From: Phycisphaeraceae bacterium
GTDB lineage: Bacteria; Planctomycetota; Phycisphaerae; Phycisphaerales; Phycisphaeraceae
Direction of reading: 5' to 3'
NCBI GenBank assembly: GCA_020850375.1
Contig: JADZET010000095.1
Coordinates: 1-7,325, forward strand
Length of the DNA: 7,325 nt
The notes under the pieces are model-generated. The model searched no databases and had not been told where the DNA came from. It saw only the letters and a list, made by a program, of their open reading frames with translations. The stretch's first letter is position 1. Each line of letters begins with the position of its first letter. This document shows, one piece after another, positions 6,132 to 7,325 of the stretch. The position numbers and the translations under genes are program-made.

Positions 6132-7094
6132 ATGCCACGCATTTTCCTCCTGATCCCGCTGCTCGTCGGCCTGACACTGGTCGCCTGTTCGTCCGACCGC
6201 TCCGCCCTGAACGCCAGCTCGCCCGCCACCGGCCCGACGGCCTCGACCGGCGGCGCCGCCGTCATCCTGTCCGGCCGAACCATCTCCTGGTCCGAGCTCC
6301 AGGTCCCCCTGGTCGAGGCGGCCGGCGGTCCGGTCCTCGTCGAGGTGATCCTCGATCACCTCCTGGCCCAGCGCCTCTCCGAGCACGCCCTGACCATCAC
6401 CCCCGAGCAGATCGAGGCCGAGAAACAGATCGTCCTTTCCGAGCTCTCGCCGAACGCCGATCAGGCCCAGACGCTCCTCAACCAGGTCCGCCAACAGCGC
6501 GGCCTGGGCCCGGACCGCTTCTCGCGCCTGCTCCGTCGCAATGCGGCCATGCGCCTGCTGGTCCAGGACCAGGTCCAGGTCCCCGAGTCGCTCATCCGCC
6601 AGGCCTACGAGTTCGAGTATGGCCCGCGCTACGTGGCACGATTGATCACCGTGCAAAGCCTCGCCGACGCCGCCGAGGCGCGTCGGCGGATCGACGCGGG
6701 TGAGCCCTTCATGGACGTGGCCATCGCCATGAGCACCGACGCCAGCGCCGCCCAGGGCGGCCTCCTGCCCGCCATCAGCCCCCTCGACCCCACCTTCCCC
6801 GCCGCCGTCCGGCAGGTGCTGGCCAAGCTCGAGGTCGGCCAGGTCAGCGACCCGCTCGCCCTGGGCACGGGCATGGCCCTCCTCAAACTCGAGCGAAAAA
6901 TCGACGCCCAGAAGGTGAATTTCGACGATGTGAAGGATCGCATGACCCTCGTCGCCCGCCGACGCGTCGAACGCAACCTCATGGAGCAGCTCGCGGCCGG
7001 CCTGATCCGGGACAGCCAGGTCCTGGTCCTGGACCCAGCCCTCCAGAAAGCCTGGAACCAGCAGCTCCAGAGCCTCCAGACCACCTCGCCCTGA
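6132..7094 (+). CDS. SurA/PrsA-like lipoprotein with a degenerate parvulin (PpiC) domain
   Basis: This 320-aa predicted lipoprotein is probably a periplasmic folding chaperone. A short signal peptide ends in the lipobox LVAC (16-19), so Cys19 would be lipidated; a Ser/Ala/Thr/Pro-rich linker follows (20-44). Residues about 45-160 match the SurA/PrsA N-terminal chaperone region (SGRTISWSEL, then LDHLLAQRLSEHALTITPEQIEAE). Residues about 163-258 align with a parvulin rotamase domain: YVARLITV, then DAGEPFMDVAIAMSTDASAAQGG, KLEVGQVSDPL and GMALLKLERK. The two usual histidines (the RHILV and GYHIIKV positions) are Leu and Ala here, so prolyl isomerase activity is doubtful. The C-terminal end is helical. 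ATG 6132 is the only possible start because an in-frame TAG lies at 6120-6122; it has no Shine-Dalgarno. A class I/II aminotransferase follows after 49 bp. Confidence 0.85.
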   Translation: MPRIFLLIPLLVGLTLVACSSDRSALNASSPATGPTASTGGAAVILSGRTISWSELQVPLVEAAGGPVLVEVILDHLLAQRLSEHALTITPEQIEAEKQIVLSELSPNADQAQTLLNQVRQQRGLGPDRFSRLLRRNAAMRLLVQDQVQVPESLIRQAYEFEYGPRYVARLITVQSLADAAEARRRIDAGEPFMDVAIAMSTDASAAQGGLLPAISPLDPTFPAAVRQVLAKLEVGQVSDPLALGTGMALLKLERKIDAQKVNFDDVKDRMTLVARRRVERNLMEQLAAGLIRDSQVLVLDPALQKAWNQQLQSLQTTSP

Positions 7095-7096
7095 GC

Positions 7097-7102
7097 TACA
7101 AT
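7097..7102 (+). promoter_or_regulatory. Possible -10 element (TACAAT) for the class I/II aminotransferase
   Basis: TACAAT lies just after the stop codon of the lipoprotein gene, but no -35 is visible at 15-19 nt spacing. If real, transcription would begin near 7109, placing the hairpin at 7112-7127 at the 5' end of the mRNA. Cotranscription with the lipoprotein gene is the simpler alternative. Confidence 0.25.
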
Positions 7103-7111
7103 GATCCTTTC

Positions 7112-7127
7112 GCCGCCAGCCGGCGGC
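7112..7127 (+). promoter_or_regulatory. Stem-loop between the lipoprotein and aminotransferase genes
   Basis: GCCGCC and GGCGGC form a perfect 6-bp stem with loop AGCC, 16 nt before ATG 7144. Only CTT follows, so a terminator role is weak; a leader hairpin is as likely. Confidence 0.35.
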
Positions 7128-7143
7128 CTTCGAGTAAACCGCC

Positions 7144-7325
7144 ATGGACATCCACGTCGCCAGCCGCATCGAGCGCCTCCCGCCCTACGTCCTGGGCAGG
7201 CTCAAGAACATGATCCACGAGCGCCGCCAGGCCGGCGCCGACGTCATCGACCTGAACATGGGCAACCCCACCGACGCCCCGCCCGACCCGGTCGTCGACA
7301 AGATCCGCGAGGCCGTCACCGACCC
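7144..7325 (+). CDS. Class I/II aminotransferase, AlaC / LL-diaminopimelate aminotransferase-like, C-terminus cut off
   Basis: Only the first 60 codons are present. The N-terminus contains SRIERLPPYVLGRL (7-20) and DVIDLNMGNPTDAPPDPVVDKI (33-54). The 'RLPPYV' and 'IDLxMGNPxxxPP' pattern is typical of the PLP-dependent fold-type I aminotransferases AlaC (glutamate-pyruvate) and the DapL-like group, in which the Gly-Asn-Pro segment helps bind the substrate carboxylate. Start ATG 7144 puts the family motif at the expected distance from the N-terminus; only a weak GAG (7132-7134) lies upstream. The PLP lysine and everything after residue 60 are beyond the right edge, so substrate cannot be decided. 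It is on the same strand as the lipoprotein gene 49 bp upstream, but no functional link is evident. Confidence 0.8.
   Translation, partial: MDIHVASRIERLPPYVLGRLKNMIHERRQAGADVIDLNMGNPTDAPPDPVVDKIREAVTD

Noticed and set aside
6066..7169. 367-codon minus-strand open frame opposite the lipoprotein gene
   Set aside because: Gly/Asp/Glu/Leu-rich antisense translation with no recognisable motif; the plus strand has a lipobox and SurA/PrsA-like domains.

Overview
The window is high-GC bacterial chromosomal DNA carrying six protein genes, two of them cut by the window edges. I see no RNA genes, CRISPR arrays, insertion sequences or other mobile elements. High GC, strongly GC-biased third codon positions (which create long spurious antisense ORFs) and an exosortase-type ligase suggest a Gram-negative-type bacterium with an elaborate envelope. 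Planctomycetota is my best guess, but this is an inference from style and not from a marker gene.

Left part (1-4716), envelope glycan genes. A minus-strand polytopic O-antigen-ligase/polymerase-like protein (Wzy_C type, resembling exosortase-associated O-glycosylation ligases) runs off the left edge. Upstream of it, also on the minus strand, is a GT-C (GT39/ArnT-like) membrane glycosyltransferase. A second, clearly different GT-C-like membrane protein is transcribed divergently from a 210-bp intergenic region. Together they look like polyprenyl-phosphate-sugar-dependent transferases plus a ligase working at the outer face of the cytoplasmic membrane. The 148-bp and 210-bp gaps share a 13-nt near-identical motif upstream of the two minus-strand genes.

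Middle part (4730-5968). A minus-strand class V aminotransferase of the cysteine desulfurase superfamily converges on the second GT-C gene with only 13 bp between the stop codons. Its PLP lysine and catalytic cysteine are present. It starts at a GTG with a well-placed Shine-Dalgarno, behind a perfect TATAAT hexamer.

Right part (5969-7325). A 163-bp divergent region holds a GNRA-loop hairpin and promoter-like elements for both directions. It leads on the plus strand into a lipoprotein with a SurA/PrsA-like chaperone region and a parvulin domain that seems to have lost its active-site histidines. Its only possible start codon has no Shine-Dalgarno and lies where transcription would be expected to begin (possible leaderless mRNA). 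After 49 bp comes the start of a class I/II aminotransferase (AlaC / LL-diaminopimelate aminotransferase-like), cut by the right edge.

I found no clearly novel multi-gene system. The best leads are the degenerate parvulin lipoprotein with a possibly leaderless start, and the shared upstream motif in the glycan gene group.
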